Positions 50,993 to 59,300 of a stretch of DNA of 64,000 bases are shown in pieces. The DNA comes from Lachnospiraceae bacterium (GTDB taxonomy: Bacteria; Bacillota; Clostridia; Lachnospirales; Anaerotignaceae). The position numbers were made by a program, and so were the translations under genes. The stretch is taken from NCBI GenBank assembly GCA_003543235.1, contig DPJA01000017.1, positions 34,357-98,356 on the forward strand. Reading direction: 5' to 3'. Every line of letters starts with the position of its first letter. The stretch's first letter is position 1. Under the pieces are notes generated by a model. The model was not told the origin of the DNA. It saw only the letters and a list, made by a program, of their open reading frames with translations, and made no database searches.

Positions 50993-52382
50993 ATTGTGTC
51001 CTCCTGACTAAATCAACTATTTCCAATATTTTTTGTTTGTCTTTTACTTTATTTGTTTCAACTGAACTGCTTACATCTACAGCAAAGGGTTTAAAAGTTT
51101 CTATGGCTTCAACTATATTTTGACTATTTAGTCCTCCTGCCAAAAAAATAGGATTTTCTGTTTCTCCCACCATGCTCCAATCGAAAGCCTTTCCACTGCC
51201 TTTACCGCTGTCCAGCATAATGTAATCAGCACCTAATTTAAAGGCATTTTTAATTTTTTCAGCATCTTCATCAGTTTCAATTTTTATTGCTTTTATAATT
51301 AGCTTATTTGTAAGGGCTTTAAGTTCTGCTATATAGCTGCTGTCTTCATTACCATGAAGCTGAATTAGGTCAATTATACCATCATTTGCTAATTTTGCTA
51401 TAAAGTTTTTATCTTCGTCAACAAAAACTCCAACTGCTTCAATTTCACTACTAAGCATTGATTTAAGATTTTTTGCCTGTGCTGGTGTTACATTGCGGTG
51501 GCTTTTTTCATAAAACACAAAGCCTATATAGTCGGGTTTTGCTTCATTTACAAATTCAATATCTTGAGGGCGATATATGCCGCAAATTTTTATTTTTGTG
51601 TAAACTCTGCCTTTCAGTTTTTCAAGCATATCCTTTTTGTTTGGACAACGCATAAGTGTTTCGCCTATAAGTACGGCATCGGTTTTGAAGTTACGCAATG
51701 CACGTACGTCATCTGGAGTTTTTATACCGCTTTCAGATATAAAAATTATATCATCGGGTACAAGGCGGCGAAGTTCAAAGCTATGGCTTAGATTTACCTC
51801 AAATGTTTTAAGATTACGGTTATTTACACCTATAATTCTTGCTCCTGCAGCTACAGCACTTTCAACTTCCTCAGCTGTATGTGCTTCAACAATTGCTGAC
51901 ATACCAAGGCTGTGAGTAATGTCAAGGTACGTTTTAAGGGTTTCTGTATCTAACAAGGCACATATAAGTAAAATTGCAGATGCACCAAGGGTTTTTGCCT
52001 CATATATTTGATATTCGTCAATGGTGAAATCTTTACGCAAAACAGGAACACTTACAGTAGATGCAATTTCTTTAAGGTAGCGGTCACTGCCCATAAAAAA
52101 GTATGGCTCGGTTAATACAGAAATTGCTGCTGCACCACTTTTTTCGTAATCTATTGCAATATCCAGATAAGGAAAATTAGGTGCAATTATTCCTTTTGAA
52201 GGAGAAGCTTTTTTAACCTCGCAGATAAAGGAAATATCTTTTGAACGCAATGCTTTTTCAAAAGGAAAGTCTGTTATGCAGTTCATTTTTAGTGCTTCAC
52301 CTTTAATTACATCAAGGCATTTTTCAAGCTTAAGCTCAAAAACACGCTGACGGGTTCGAGCTGCTATTTTTTCAAGTATCAT
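50985..52382 (-). CDS. trpCF: Bifunctional indole-glycerol-phosphate synthase / phosphoribosylanthranilate isomerase
   Basis: 465 aa natural fusion. Residues 1-255 are TrpC (CEVKKASPSKGII, GVNNRNLKTFEV, SESGIKTPDDV); residues 260-465 are TrpF (KICGIYRPQDIEFV, LIQLHGNEDSS, LDSGKGSGKAFDW). It catalyses two consecutive steps of tryptophan synthesis. Most Firmicutes keep the genes separate. Overlaps trpD by 4 bp (ATGA). Confidence 0.96.
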   Translation of the reverse strand: MILEKIAARTRQRVFELKLEKCLDVIKGEALKMNCITDFPFEKALRSKDISFICEVKKASPSKGIIAPNFPYLDIAIDYEKSGAAAISVLTEPYFFMGSDRYLKEIASTVSVPVLRKDFTIDEYQIYEAKTLGASAILLICALLDTETLKTYLDITHSLGMSAIVEAHTAEEVESAVAAGARIIGVNNRNLKTFEVNLSHSFELRRLVPDDIIFISESGIKTPDDVRALRNFKTDAVLIGETLMRCPNKKDMLEKLKGRVYTKIKICGIYRPQDIEFVNEAKPDYIGFVFYEKSHRNVTPAQAKNLKSMLSSEIEAVGVFVDEDKNFIAKLANDGIIDLIQLHGNEDSSYIAELKALTNKLIIKAIKIETDEDAEKIKNAFKLGADYIMLDSGKGSGKAFDWSMVGETENPIFLAGGLNSQNIVEAIETFKPFAVDVSSSVETNKVKDKQKILEIVDLVRRTQYV

Positions 52383-53395
52383 ACTAACACCTCGTTGGTT
52401 AATGCAATAAATTGGTTTAGCTTAGCAAGGGCTGAGCCATCTTCAATAAGTTTTTTTGCAAGAGCAACACAATCTTTTAGGGTTTCTCCTTTATCAGCAC
52501 AATAAAGTGCAAGTGCACTGTTTAAAATAACTATATCTAATTTTGCACCTTTTTCTTTGCCTTCAAAAATATCTTTTGTAATTTGTGCGTTTTCTTCAGG
52601 TGTTCCACCTTTAATTTCACTTAAATCATACATACCTAAACCTAATTCCTGTGGGTCAATTTCATAGTTGGTAAGTGTACCGTTGTTTATTTCGCAAACA
52701 GTGGTTTTGCCTGATACCGTTGCTTCGTCAAGACCATCACCATAAATTACCATTCCACGCTTAACACCAAGGTTACTTAAAACCTGTGCTAATGGTTCTA
52801 CCAGTTTTTTGTCAAACACACCCATTATTTGTAGCTCTGCTGAGGCAGGATTGGAAAGAGGTCCTAAAATATTGAAAATAGTACGAATTCCAATTTCCTT
52901 ACGAACAGGTGCAGCATATTTCATTGAGGAATGATATGTTTGGGCAAACATAAAGCAAATGCCAATTTCGTTAAGGAGTTTTGTACTTTGTTCTGAGCTA
53001 ATGGTGATGTTTGCACCAAGACTTTCCAGAACATCTGCCGCACCGCTTTTGCTAGATGCACTGCGGTTGCCATGCTTTGCAATTTTAACTCCGCCTGCAG
53101 CTGCAACAAAGCTAGCTGTAGTGGAAATATTAAATGTTCCAACACCATCACCGCCAGTTCCAACTATATCCATAACATCGTTATCACTGGTTATTTTAAC
53201 TGCTTTGTCACGCATAACACTGGCAAAAGCAGTAATTTCGTTTATTGTTTCACCTTTCATTCTAAGGGAAGTAAGAAAGCTGGCTATCTGGCTTTGGCTT
53301 GCAGCTCCATCCATAATTTCTGACATTACTTCTTTTGCTTCGTCATAACTTAAATCTTCTTTTTCTATAATTTTTGAGATGGATTCTTTAATCAT
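52379..53395 (-). CDS. trpD: Anthranilate phosphoribosyltransferase
   Basis: 338 aa. PRPP loop GTGGDGVGTFNIST and KHGNRSASSKSGAADVLE; Mg site near DEATVSG. Second step of the pathway. Not fused to trpG. Overlaps trpG by 4 bp. Confidence 0.97.
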   Translation of the reverse strand: MIKESISKIIEKEDLSYDEAKEVMSEIMDGAASQSQIASFLTSLRMKGETINEITAFASVMRDKAVKITSDNDVMDIVGTGGDGVGTFNISTTASFVAAAGGVKIAKHGNRSASSKSGAADVLESLGANITISSEQSTKLLNEIGICFMFAQTYHSSMKYAAPVRKEIGIRTIFNILGPLSNPASAELQIMGVFDKKLVEPLAQVLSNLGVKRGMVIYGDGLDEATVSGKTTVCEINNGTLTNYEIDPQELGLGMYDLSEIKGGTPEENAQITKDIFEGKEKGAKLDIVILNSALALYCADKGETLKDCVALAKKLIEDGSALAKLNQFIALTNEVLV

Positions 53396-53964
53396 ATTCT
53401 TACCTCCAAAAAGTTTTTCAATATTTGTTTCCCATCAGGTGTCATTATACTTTCAGGGTGAAATTGAACCCCATATACATGGTAATCCTTGTGTTTAACT
53501 GCCATTATTTCTCCGTCATCAGTTTTAGCTGTTATTTTAAGGCAACTAGGCATTGTATTTTCATCTGCGGCTAAGGAGTGGTATCTTGCGGCAGTTATTT
53601 TATTAGGAAGGCCCTTAAAAATTTGGCACTGGGTATCAATTTCAATGGTGCTTTGTTTGCCGTGCATAAGGTGTTTTGCATAGCCAACGGTTGCACCAAA
53701 TGCTTCACATATAGATTGATGGCCAAGGCAAACACCCAAAATTGGAATTTTTCCTGCAAAATATTTTACTGTATCTATGCAAATACCTGCATCACATGGT
53801 TTTCCTGGTCCTGGGGAAAGTATAATATATTTTGGTGCTAGGTTTTCAATTTCTTCAATTGTCATTTCATCGTTACGTATTACCTTTATATTAGGATTAA
53901 TTGAGCCTAAAAGCTGATAAAGGTTATAAGAAAAACTATCGTAATTATCTATAAGTAAAATCAT
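53392..53964 (-). CDS. trpG: Anthranilate synthase glutamine amidotransferase component
   Basis: 190 aa class I amidotransferase: nucleophile Cys in GVCLGHQSIC, oxyanion LSPGPGKP, His/Glu in GVQFHPESI. It supplies ammonia to TrpE; might be shared with folate synthesis. Start overlaps the trpE stop (TAATG). Confidence 0.97.
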   Translation of the reverse strand: MILLIDNYDSFSYNLYQLLGSINPNIKVIRNDEMTIEEIENLAPKYIILSPGPGKPCDAGICIDTVKYFAGKIPILGVCLGHQSICEAFGATVGYAKHLMHGKQSTIEIDTQCQIFKGLPNKITAARYHSLAADENTMPSCLKITAKTDDGEIMAVKHKDYHVYGVQFHPESIMTPDGKQILKNFLEVRI

Positions 53965-55430
53965 TAATTAAGCACCTCCTGAGAAGCTTTTAAGGCATTT
54001 ATAACTGCCGCTGCTTTGTTCTGGCATTCCTGATATTCGTTTTCGGCAACACTGTCGGCAACTATTCCAGCACCTGAACGAATAAATACTTTGTTGTTTT
54101 TCTTAAAAGCAATTCGTATTGCAATACAGGTGTCAACATTGCCTGTTAGGTCTATATAGCCTATTGCACCGCCATAAATTCCACGTTTGTTGTTTTCAAG
54201 TTTATTTATAATCTCACACGCCCTAAGTTTTGGTGCACCGCTAAGTGTTCCTGCGGGAAGAACTGCATCTACTGCATCAAGAGCACATTTATCATCACGA
54301 ACAATGCCTTTAACTGTTGAGCCTATGTGCATTACGTGGCTAAAACGCTCTATAGACATATATTTTTCAACCTGAACAGTACCAAATTTGCTTATTTTGC
54401 CAAGGTCGTTTCGTCCTAAGTCAACAAGCATATTGTGTTCGGCACATTCCTTTGGGTCAGATAAAAGTTCTTTTTCAAGGGCTATGTCCTCAGCATTGGT
54501 TTTTCCTCGTGGTCTTGTGCCTGCAAGAGGAAAGGTGTAAAGCTCATTATCTTGCAGTTTAACAAGGGTTTCAGGTGAAGCACCAGCAATTTCAATATCA
54601 TCGCTTGAAAAGTAGAACATATAAGGAGATGGATTTGTGGTTCTAAGCACTCTGTAGGTATTAAGCAGACTTCCTTCAAAATTTGCCTCTATGCGGTTGC
54701 TTAAAACTACCTGAAAAATATCACCTTCTTTAATGTAATGCTTTGCCTCATTAACCATACTGCAATATTCCTCTTTGTTAAAAAGCAATTTGAAATCTGA
54801 TGTAAGGCGACCTTTAGGTGGTTCTGTATATTTTCCGTTGGAAATAAGAGCTATTATTTTTTCTATTTCTGAAACTGCTTTAGTATAGTTTTCTTCAAGA
54901 TTGTCTGTTTTTGCGTTGGCTATTATAATTATTTTTTGTTTAAGATTGTCAAAAGCTATTACTTTGTCAAAAAACATAAGGTCTACATCTTTAAAGCCCT
55001 CATCGTCATTAGCATCAAGGTTAAGGCTTGGTTCAGCGTATTTAATGTAGTCATAAGAAAAATATCCAACCAATCCGCCAGTAAATGGAGGAAGATAATC
55101 CATGCGAGGACTTCTGTTATCGTCTATAATTTGATTTATATATTTATGTGGAGTGGTATTTTTAACAACAGTTTTTGTATTATTGGTTACAGTAACCTCG
55201 CCATTAATACAAGTGATTTCCATTTTGGGGTCAAAACCTAAAAATGTGTAACGTCCCCATTTATCAGCACTTTCAAGGCTTTCTAACATATAGCAGTGGC
55301 TGCTTGCAGTTTTAAGTATTTTTAACACCTCTATAGGTGTGCGGATGTCTGAAAATATTTCGGTGCTTACAGGTATTGTTCTAAACTGGGAAGAAAGCTT
55401 TTTTGCTTCATCTAAACTAGGTTTAAACAT
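53964..55430 (-). CDS. trpE: Anthranilate synthase component I
   Basis: 488 aa. N-terminal regulatory half has the tryptophan-sensing LESADKWGRYTF (LLES-type) motif; the chorismate half carries DLGRNDLGKIS, MHIGSTVKG and PAGTLSGAPK. Starts the tryptophan operon. GTG at 55439 overlaps AAAGGAG; ATG 55430 is chosen. Controlled by the T-box in front. Confidence 0.97.
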   Translation of the reverse strand: MFKPSLDEAKKLSSQFRTIPVSTEIFSDIRTPIEVLKILKTASSHCYMLESLESADKWGRYTFLGFDPKMEITCINGEVTVTNNTKTVVKNTTPHKYINQIIDDNRSPRMDYLPPFTGGLVGYFSYDYIKYAEPSLNLDANDDEGFKDVDLMFFDKVIAFDNLKQKIIIIANAKTDNLEENYTKAVSEIEKIIALISNGKYTEPPKGRLTSDFKLLFNKEEYCSMVNEAKHYIKEGDIFQVVLSNRIEANFEGSLLNTYRVLRTTNPSPYMFYFSSDDIEIAGASPETLVKLQDNELYTFPLAGTRPRGKTNAEDIALEKELLSDPKECAEHNMLVDLGRNDLGKISKFGTVQVEKYMSIERFSHVMHIGSTVKGIVRDDKCALDAVDAVLPAGTLSGAPKLRACEIINKLENNKRGIYGGAIGYIDLTGNVDTCIAIRIAFKKNNKVFIRSGAGIVADSVAENEYQECQNKAAAVINALKASQEVLN

Positions 55431-55470
55431 TTTTAACACTCCTTTAATTTTTTATTTTTTTCAACAAAAA

Positions 55471-55763
55471 AACTCGCCATCAATGAAATAATCATCAAGG
55501 ACGAGTTAATATATACTAAACCCGTGGTACCACCTTTTTTTGCGTATAAAACACGCACACTTTAACAGAATACAAACATATTCCTGACAGCTAACGCCTG
55601 CCTTACGTCACAGAATACTGGGAAATTAAATTCTTTTGACTGTGCCCTCTGTGGTCCATTTAACAAGCTGCGTTCTGTCGGGTTCTCAGCTTTCCCGACT
55701 CTCTGTAAGTGCATAATTTGTTTTTATCTCCACATCATAGGTTTGATGGAATTTATTAAGTTA
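55471..55763 (-). promoter_or_regulatory. Tryptophan T-box riboswitch
   Basis: Minus-strand leader of trpE. The conserved antiterminator GGTGGTACCACGGG lies at 55534-55521. The terminator AACTCGTCC...GGCGAGTT plus TTTTTTTG is at 55507-55465. In stem I the specifier context AAATGGACC puts TGG (Trp) at 55658-55656, near AGAGAGTCGGGAAAGCTGAGAA. Uncharged tRNA-Trp should open transcription of trpEGD(CF)BA. No anti-TRAP site seen. Confidence 0.93.
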
Positions 55764-55769
55764 CAGTAA

Positions 55770-55797
55770 ATTATACACTTTTTTTTGTTGGTGTCAA
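55770..55797 (-). promoter_or_regulatory. Promoter of the trp operon
   Basis: Minus strand TTGACA, 16-bp spacer, TATAAT; perfect hexamers, 28 bp after the sppA stop. Confidence 0.8.
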
Positions 55798-55824
55798 TAC
55801 TAAAATTTAAGTTTTTTAAGTGAG

Positions 55825-56964
55825 TTATTTATTCAAGCTGTCCGTTAATGAGTATTCCAATTGTGAGCCTACGGATTTTTCCATTATGTCATATAACATA
55901 TCTGCCTCACTTTTGCTCTTGTTTTGAGGCAGCTTAGAGAAAAAAAGACTCATAATTGAATTGTCAATATATTTACCATCAACAAATTTACAATTGGCAA
56001 ATTCACTTTTTCCTTTAAGCATATCCATAAAATCAGCGTAACCCATAATTCCGTCTATAAGACCCAGTTTCTTTGCCTGTTCAGCAGAGTAAACACGTCC
56101 ATCGGCAATTTCTTTGGCTTTGTCAAGAGGTATTCCACGTTCTTCAGACACTATGCCAACAAAAATGTTATAGTTTTCGTCTATCAAAGATTGCAAAATT
56201 GCTATTTCTTCTTCTGAAGTTCCTGCTGTTGGACTAAGCATATTTTTGTTTTTTCCACTCTTAACTGTAATGTCTTTTATGCCAAGCTTATTCATAAGCC
56301 CTGTGGCATCATAGCTGTTAATCATAACGCCAATAGAGCCTGTCATAGTCATTCGGTTAGCATAAATTTCATCTGCTGCCATTGAAATGTACAAAGCACC
56401 AGACGCCGCTGTTTTTGCATAGTAGGCATATATTGGTCTGTTTGTTTTTTCTTTATATTTCTTTAATGCAAGATACATTTCGTCGCTTTCATATGTTCCG
56501 CCGCCACCAGAATTTATGTAAAGAATAATGCCCTTATTTGATTCGTCATTTATAAGATAATCCAGTTCATCAAGTGTCCACTGATGCTGATAACCTGTTG
56601 CAACTCCATAGCTGTTTACATTTTGGCTGGCTATTGTACCCTCAATGTAAATTGTTTCAACATAGTCACCTGAAACCACGTCAGATTCTTCAATGTCAGA
56701 GGAGCCACTAAAGGCACTTATAATGCCAAAGAAAATAAATCCGTTTAAAGTAATAAAAATTGCAAGGGCTATAAGTCCCCAAAATAGGCAACCCTTACCA
56801 CCTTTGTTTTTGCTGTAGTTGGTATTATAGTTGGTATTGTAGTTTATTTGTTTAGTTGGCTGGGCTTTATCAGTGGGTGTATATGGCTGTGGATGTTCTA
56901 TTTTTTTTCCAAGGTCAACCATTGTTGGCTCACTGCTGTTTTTAATAAATTCATTTTCGTCCAT
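55825..56964 (-). CDS. sppA: Signal peptide peptidase SppA
   Basis: 379 aa. A Tyr/Asn-rich N-terminal cytoplasmic segment (NYNTNYNTNYSKNKGG), one transmembrane helix (about 58-80), then the S49 protease domain: nucleophile Ser in KTAASGALYISMAADEIY, general base Lys in VKSGKNKNML, GRVYSAEQAKKLGLID. It degrades leftover signal peptides. GGAGG at the ATG; extended -10 upstream. Confidence 0.93.
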   Translation of the reverse strand: MDENEFIKNSSEPTMVDLGKKIEHPQPYTPTDKAQPTKQINYNTNYNTNYSKNKGGKGCLFWGLIALAIFITLNGFIFFGIISAFSGSSDIEESDVVSGDYVETIYIEGTIASQNVNSYGVATGYQHQWTLDELDYLINDESNKGIILYINSGGGGTYESDEMYLALKKYKEKTNRPIYAYYAKTAASGALYISMAADEIYANRMTMTGSIGVMINSYDATGLMNKLGIKDITVKSGKNKNMLSPTAGTSEEEIAILQSLIDENYNIFVGIVSEERGIPLDKAKEIADGRVYSAEQAKKLGLIDGIMGYADFMDMLKGKSEFANCKFVDGKYIDNSIMSLFFSKLPQNKSKSEADMLYDIMEKSVGSQLEYSLTDSLNK

Positions 56965-56993
56965 TTCTTTCCTCCTAATTTTTATTTCATTTT

Positions 56994-57002
56994 ATTATAA
57001 CA
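56994..57002 (-). promoter_or_regulatory. Extended -10 promoter of sppA
   Basis: Minus strand TGT-TATAAT, 30 bp before the sppA ATG. Confidence 0.5.
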
Positions 57003-57160
57003 TTTTTTTAAAAATTAATGTTGAAAATTTACAAAATTATAATAAAAATTAGTGCGGTGTTTAAAAATATAATTTTGGTTTATATGAAAAGTGAATAATT
57101 AAATGTTGCAATATTATACATATAGATGATTTAGAGCATAAAAATTAATAAATTTAAAAA

Positions 57161-57206
57161 CGACAAAAAACTAAGTATGTTGATTATGTATAATAAAAAA
57201 TTGTCG
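57161..57206. promoter_or_regulatory. Candidate operator in front of the XRE gene
   Basis: CGACAA and TTGTCG, 34 bp apart, flank a TATAAT (57189-57194) just upstream of the main promoter. Possible autoregulatory site; weak. Confidence 0.25.
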
Positions 57207-57216
57207 ATAAAAATAT

Positions 57217-57245
57217 TTGTTAATTATCTACATAAATCGTATAAT
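57217..57245 (+). promoter_or_regulatory. Promoter of the XRE gene
   Basis: TTGTTA, 17-bp spacer, TATAAT. Its -35 overlaps the longest-ORF start, which is therefore excluded. Confidence 0.65.
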
Positions 57246-57279
57246 TAAAAAACAAATATGTTTACGGTTGGTGAATTTT

Positions 57280-57615
57280 ATGGAATTTAAAGACAGATTA
57301 AAAATGCTAAGACGAAGCTATATGGAAGATGGAAAAAGACTTACGCAAGAAAAATTAGGAAACGTTTTAGGGTATAAATATACGTCTGTATCCAATTACG
57401 AATCCGGAAGAAATGAACCTTGTATAAGAGATTTGATAAAGCTGGCAAGATTTTTTAATGTAAGCTTAGATTATCTTGTGTGCGTATCTGATAAAATTAA
57501 CAATGATGTTACGAATAATGAATTATATAATCTTTGCTGTTCATTTACACCTGAAGAACAAAAAAATCTTTTAGTCATTATCAAAGAAGTTAAAGCAATG
57601 AAAAAAAATTCATGA
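57280..57615 (+). CDS. XRE-family (Cro/CI type) transcriptional regulator
   Basis: 111 aa. HTH_3 domain in residues 1-65: LTQEKLGNVLGYKYTSVSNY is the helix-turn-helix, RDLIKLARFFNVSLDYLV the end of the domain. The C-terminal 40 residues are short and helical. Ribosome binding site weak (GGTTGGTG). Target unknown; self-regulation plausible. Confidence 0.88.
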   Translation: MEFKDRLKMLRRSYMEDGKRLTQEKLGNVLGYKYTSVSNYESGRNEPCIRDLIKLARFFNVSLDYLVCVSDKINNDVTNNELYNLCCSFTPEEQKNLLVIIKEVKAMKKNS

Positions 57616-57617
57616 GA

Positions 57618-57671
57618 AGCAAACCAATAAAAAAATGAGGACAAATTGTCCTCATCTTTTTTATTGGTTTG
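57618..57671. terminator. Bidirectional terminator between the XRE and HD-GYP genes
   Basis: Near-perfect 54-bp inverted repeat: GCAAACCAATAAAAAA...TTTTTTATTGGTTTGC outside and ATGAGGACAA / TTGTCCTCAT inside. It includes the last codons of the HD-GYP gene. Confidence 0.9.
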
Positions 57672-58800
57672 CTTTTTTAATTAACGAAAAATCACTATTT
57701 TCTTTCAAAACACGGCTTATTTCCTCAGGGTCTTTAAGTGTATCGGTTATACTTACACTCAGCAGGTTTATGTCATTAGCCAAATCAAAAATTTCACCAT
57801 GATGTTCACCAGGAGTTAATATTTTTACAATTGGGTTAAGAGGAAGCCCAGGGACAGTATCTATAACAACCCCTTTAAGATTATTGCTAAGACTAACAAG
57901 GACGCCAACAGGATAGGCAGAAGCAACAAGCAAAAATGAGTTAAGAATATCAACATCAAAATGTGTTCCAGCATAGCTTATCATATAATTTATGGCATTA
58001 TGTGGTTCCCAGGCTTTTCGGTATGAGCGGTCAGATGTTAGGGCATCATAAACATCGGCAATGGCAATAATTTTGCCAAAGGGATGTATTTCGTCATTTT
58101 TCAGCCCGTTAGGATAGCCTGTTCCATCTAATTTTTCATGGTGAGTCATTATTCCATCAAGGGTATCCTTGGATAGGGTTCGGCAAGAGCTTAGCTTATC
58201 CATAGCGTAGGAAGGATGATTTTTCATTATGTCAAATTCTTCTGAAGTTAACGCTCCTGGTTTATCAAGTATTTCAAGAGGAACATTAACCTTACCTATA
58301 TCGTGCAGCATTCCAGCTACTGAAAGCTCTTTAAGCTTATCATTTTTGTAGCCCATCTTTTTGCCTATTAATGTAGAAAATATACCTACCTGCATACTAT
58401 GGATATAAGAATATTCGTTATAATTTTTAATATCAATAATATTCATCATACATTCATGGTTTTTTACAACTATATCAACAATATAGTCGGCTATATGACC
58501 TACAGATTCTACACAATTAAAAATATTACAATTTTGAAATTGGAGGGACTTAAATATTTTCTCAATTTCGTTTGTTACACGAATCTTTTCCTCCATTGTT
58601 ATTATTTCGTTTACGGTAATATCTTCACAGCCTGCAAGCTCTATATATACTCCTGGTATTCCTTTGCTAATAAGGCGGCTTATAATAGATGGGTTAAGGA
58701 CTGTACCAGAATGAACTAAAGGTAAGAAAGAGGATTTACCCCACACTTCTTGTGCCAAAATCATTCCGGATTGTAAATTATTACTGGAGATGTAAATCAT
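57661..58800 (-). CDS. HD-GYP domain protein (c-di-GMP phosphodiesterase type)
   Basis: 379 aa, soluble. N-terminal region (1-110) with the DUF3391-like start ISSNNLQSGMILAQ; HD-GYP domain with HDIGKVN, HHEKLDGTGYPNG and DVYDALTSDRSYR; C-terminal 75-residue tail. Expected to hydrolyse c-di-GMP. TTG 58806 lies 2 nt after the GGAG, so ATG 58800 is chosen. Confidence 0.9.
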   Translation of the reverse strand: MIYISSNNLQSGMILAQEVWGKSSFLPLVHSGTVLNPSIISRLISKGIPGVYIELAGCEDITVNEIITMEEKIRVTNEIEKIFKSLQFQNCNIFNCVESVGHIADYIVDIVVKNHECMMNIIDIKNYNEYSYIHSMQVGIFSTLIGKKMGYKNDKLKELSVAGMLHDIGKVNVPLEILDKPGALTSEEFDIMKNHPSYAMDKLSSCRTLSKDTLDGIMTHHEKLDGTGYPNGLKNDEIHPFGKIIAIADVYDALTSDRSYRKAWEPHNAINYMISYAGTHFDVDILNSFLLVASAYPVGVLVSLSNNLKGVVIDTVPGLPLNPIVKILTPGEHHGEIFDLANDINLLSVSITDTLKDPEEISRVLKENSDFSLIKKANQ

Positions 58801-58970
58801 TATCAATACTCCTATATATATACGCAGTTTAAGTTACAGGCTTCAATAAAAAGTAATAAAGTGTATCTTTATTTAACTTTATTTAAAGAAAATTATAACA
58901 CTTATTTTACGTATTGGCAAATAATTATGTAAAATCATTTAATATTATGTCGCTTATTCTTCAAAGTGTA

Positions 58971-58999
58971 TTGACAAAAATGTTAGCTGAAAGTAATAT
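58971..58999 (+). promoter_or_regulatory. Promoter of feoAB
   Basis: TTGACA, 17-bp spacer, TAATAT. No convincing Fur or DtxR box was found near it. Confidence 0.65.
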
Positions 59000-59060
59000 T
59001 ATGCGTATACAATGGACATATAGAAGTTGAATTAATAATAATAATAAAGGATGTGTTTTT

Positions 59061-59300
59061 ATGACCTTGGATAAACTAGCAATAGGTCAAAAAAGAAAAA
59101 TACTTGCCGTAAACGGACAGGGTGCTTTAAGACGGCGGTTACTTGATATGGGTCTTACTCCACATACTGAGGTTATGATAAGGAAGGTTGCACCTATGGG
59201 TGACCCTATAGAGCTGCATTTAAGAGGGTACGAGCTTACTATACGCCTTGATGATGCAAAAAATATTGATATAGAGGACGAGGATGGTGTTAATAAATGA
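59061..59300 (+). CDS. feoA: Ferrous iron transport protein A
   Basis: 79 aa SH3-like FeoA: KRKILAVNGQGALRRRLLDM, GLTPHTEVMIRKVAPMGDP. Small cytosolic partner of FeoB. AAGGATG before the ATG; overlaps feoB by 4 bp (ATGA). Confidence 0.96.
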   Translation: MTLDKLAIGQKRKILAVNGQGALRRRLLDMGLTPHTEVMIRKVAPMGDPIELHLRGYELTIRLDDAKNIDIEDEDGVNK

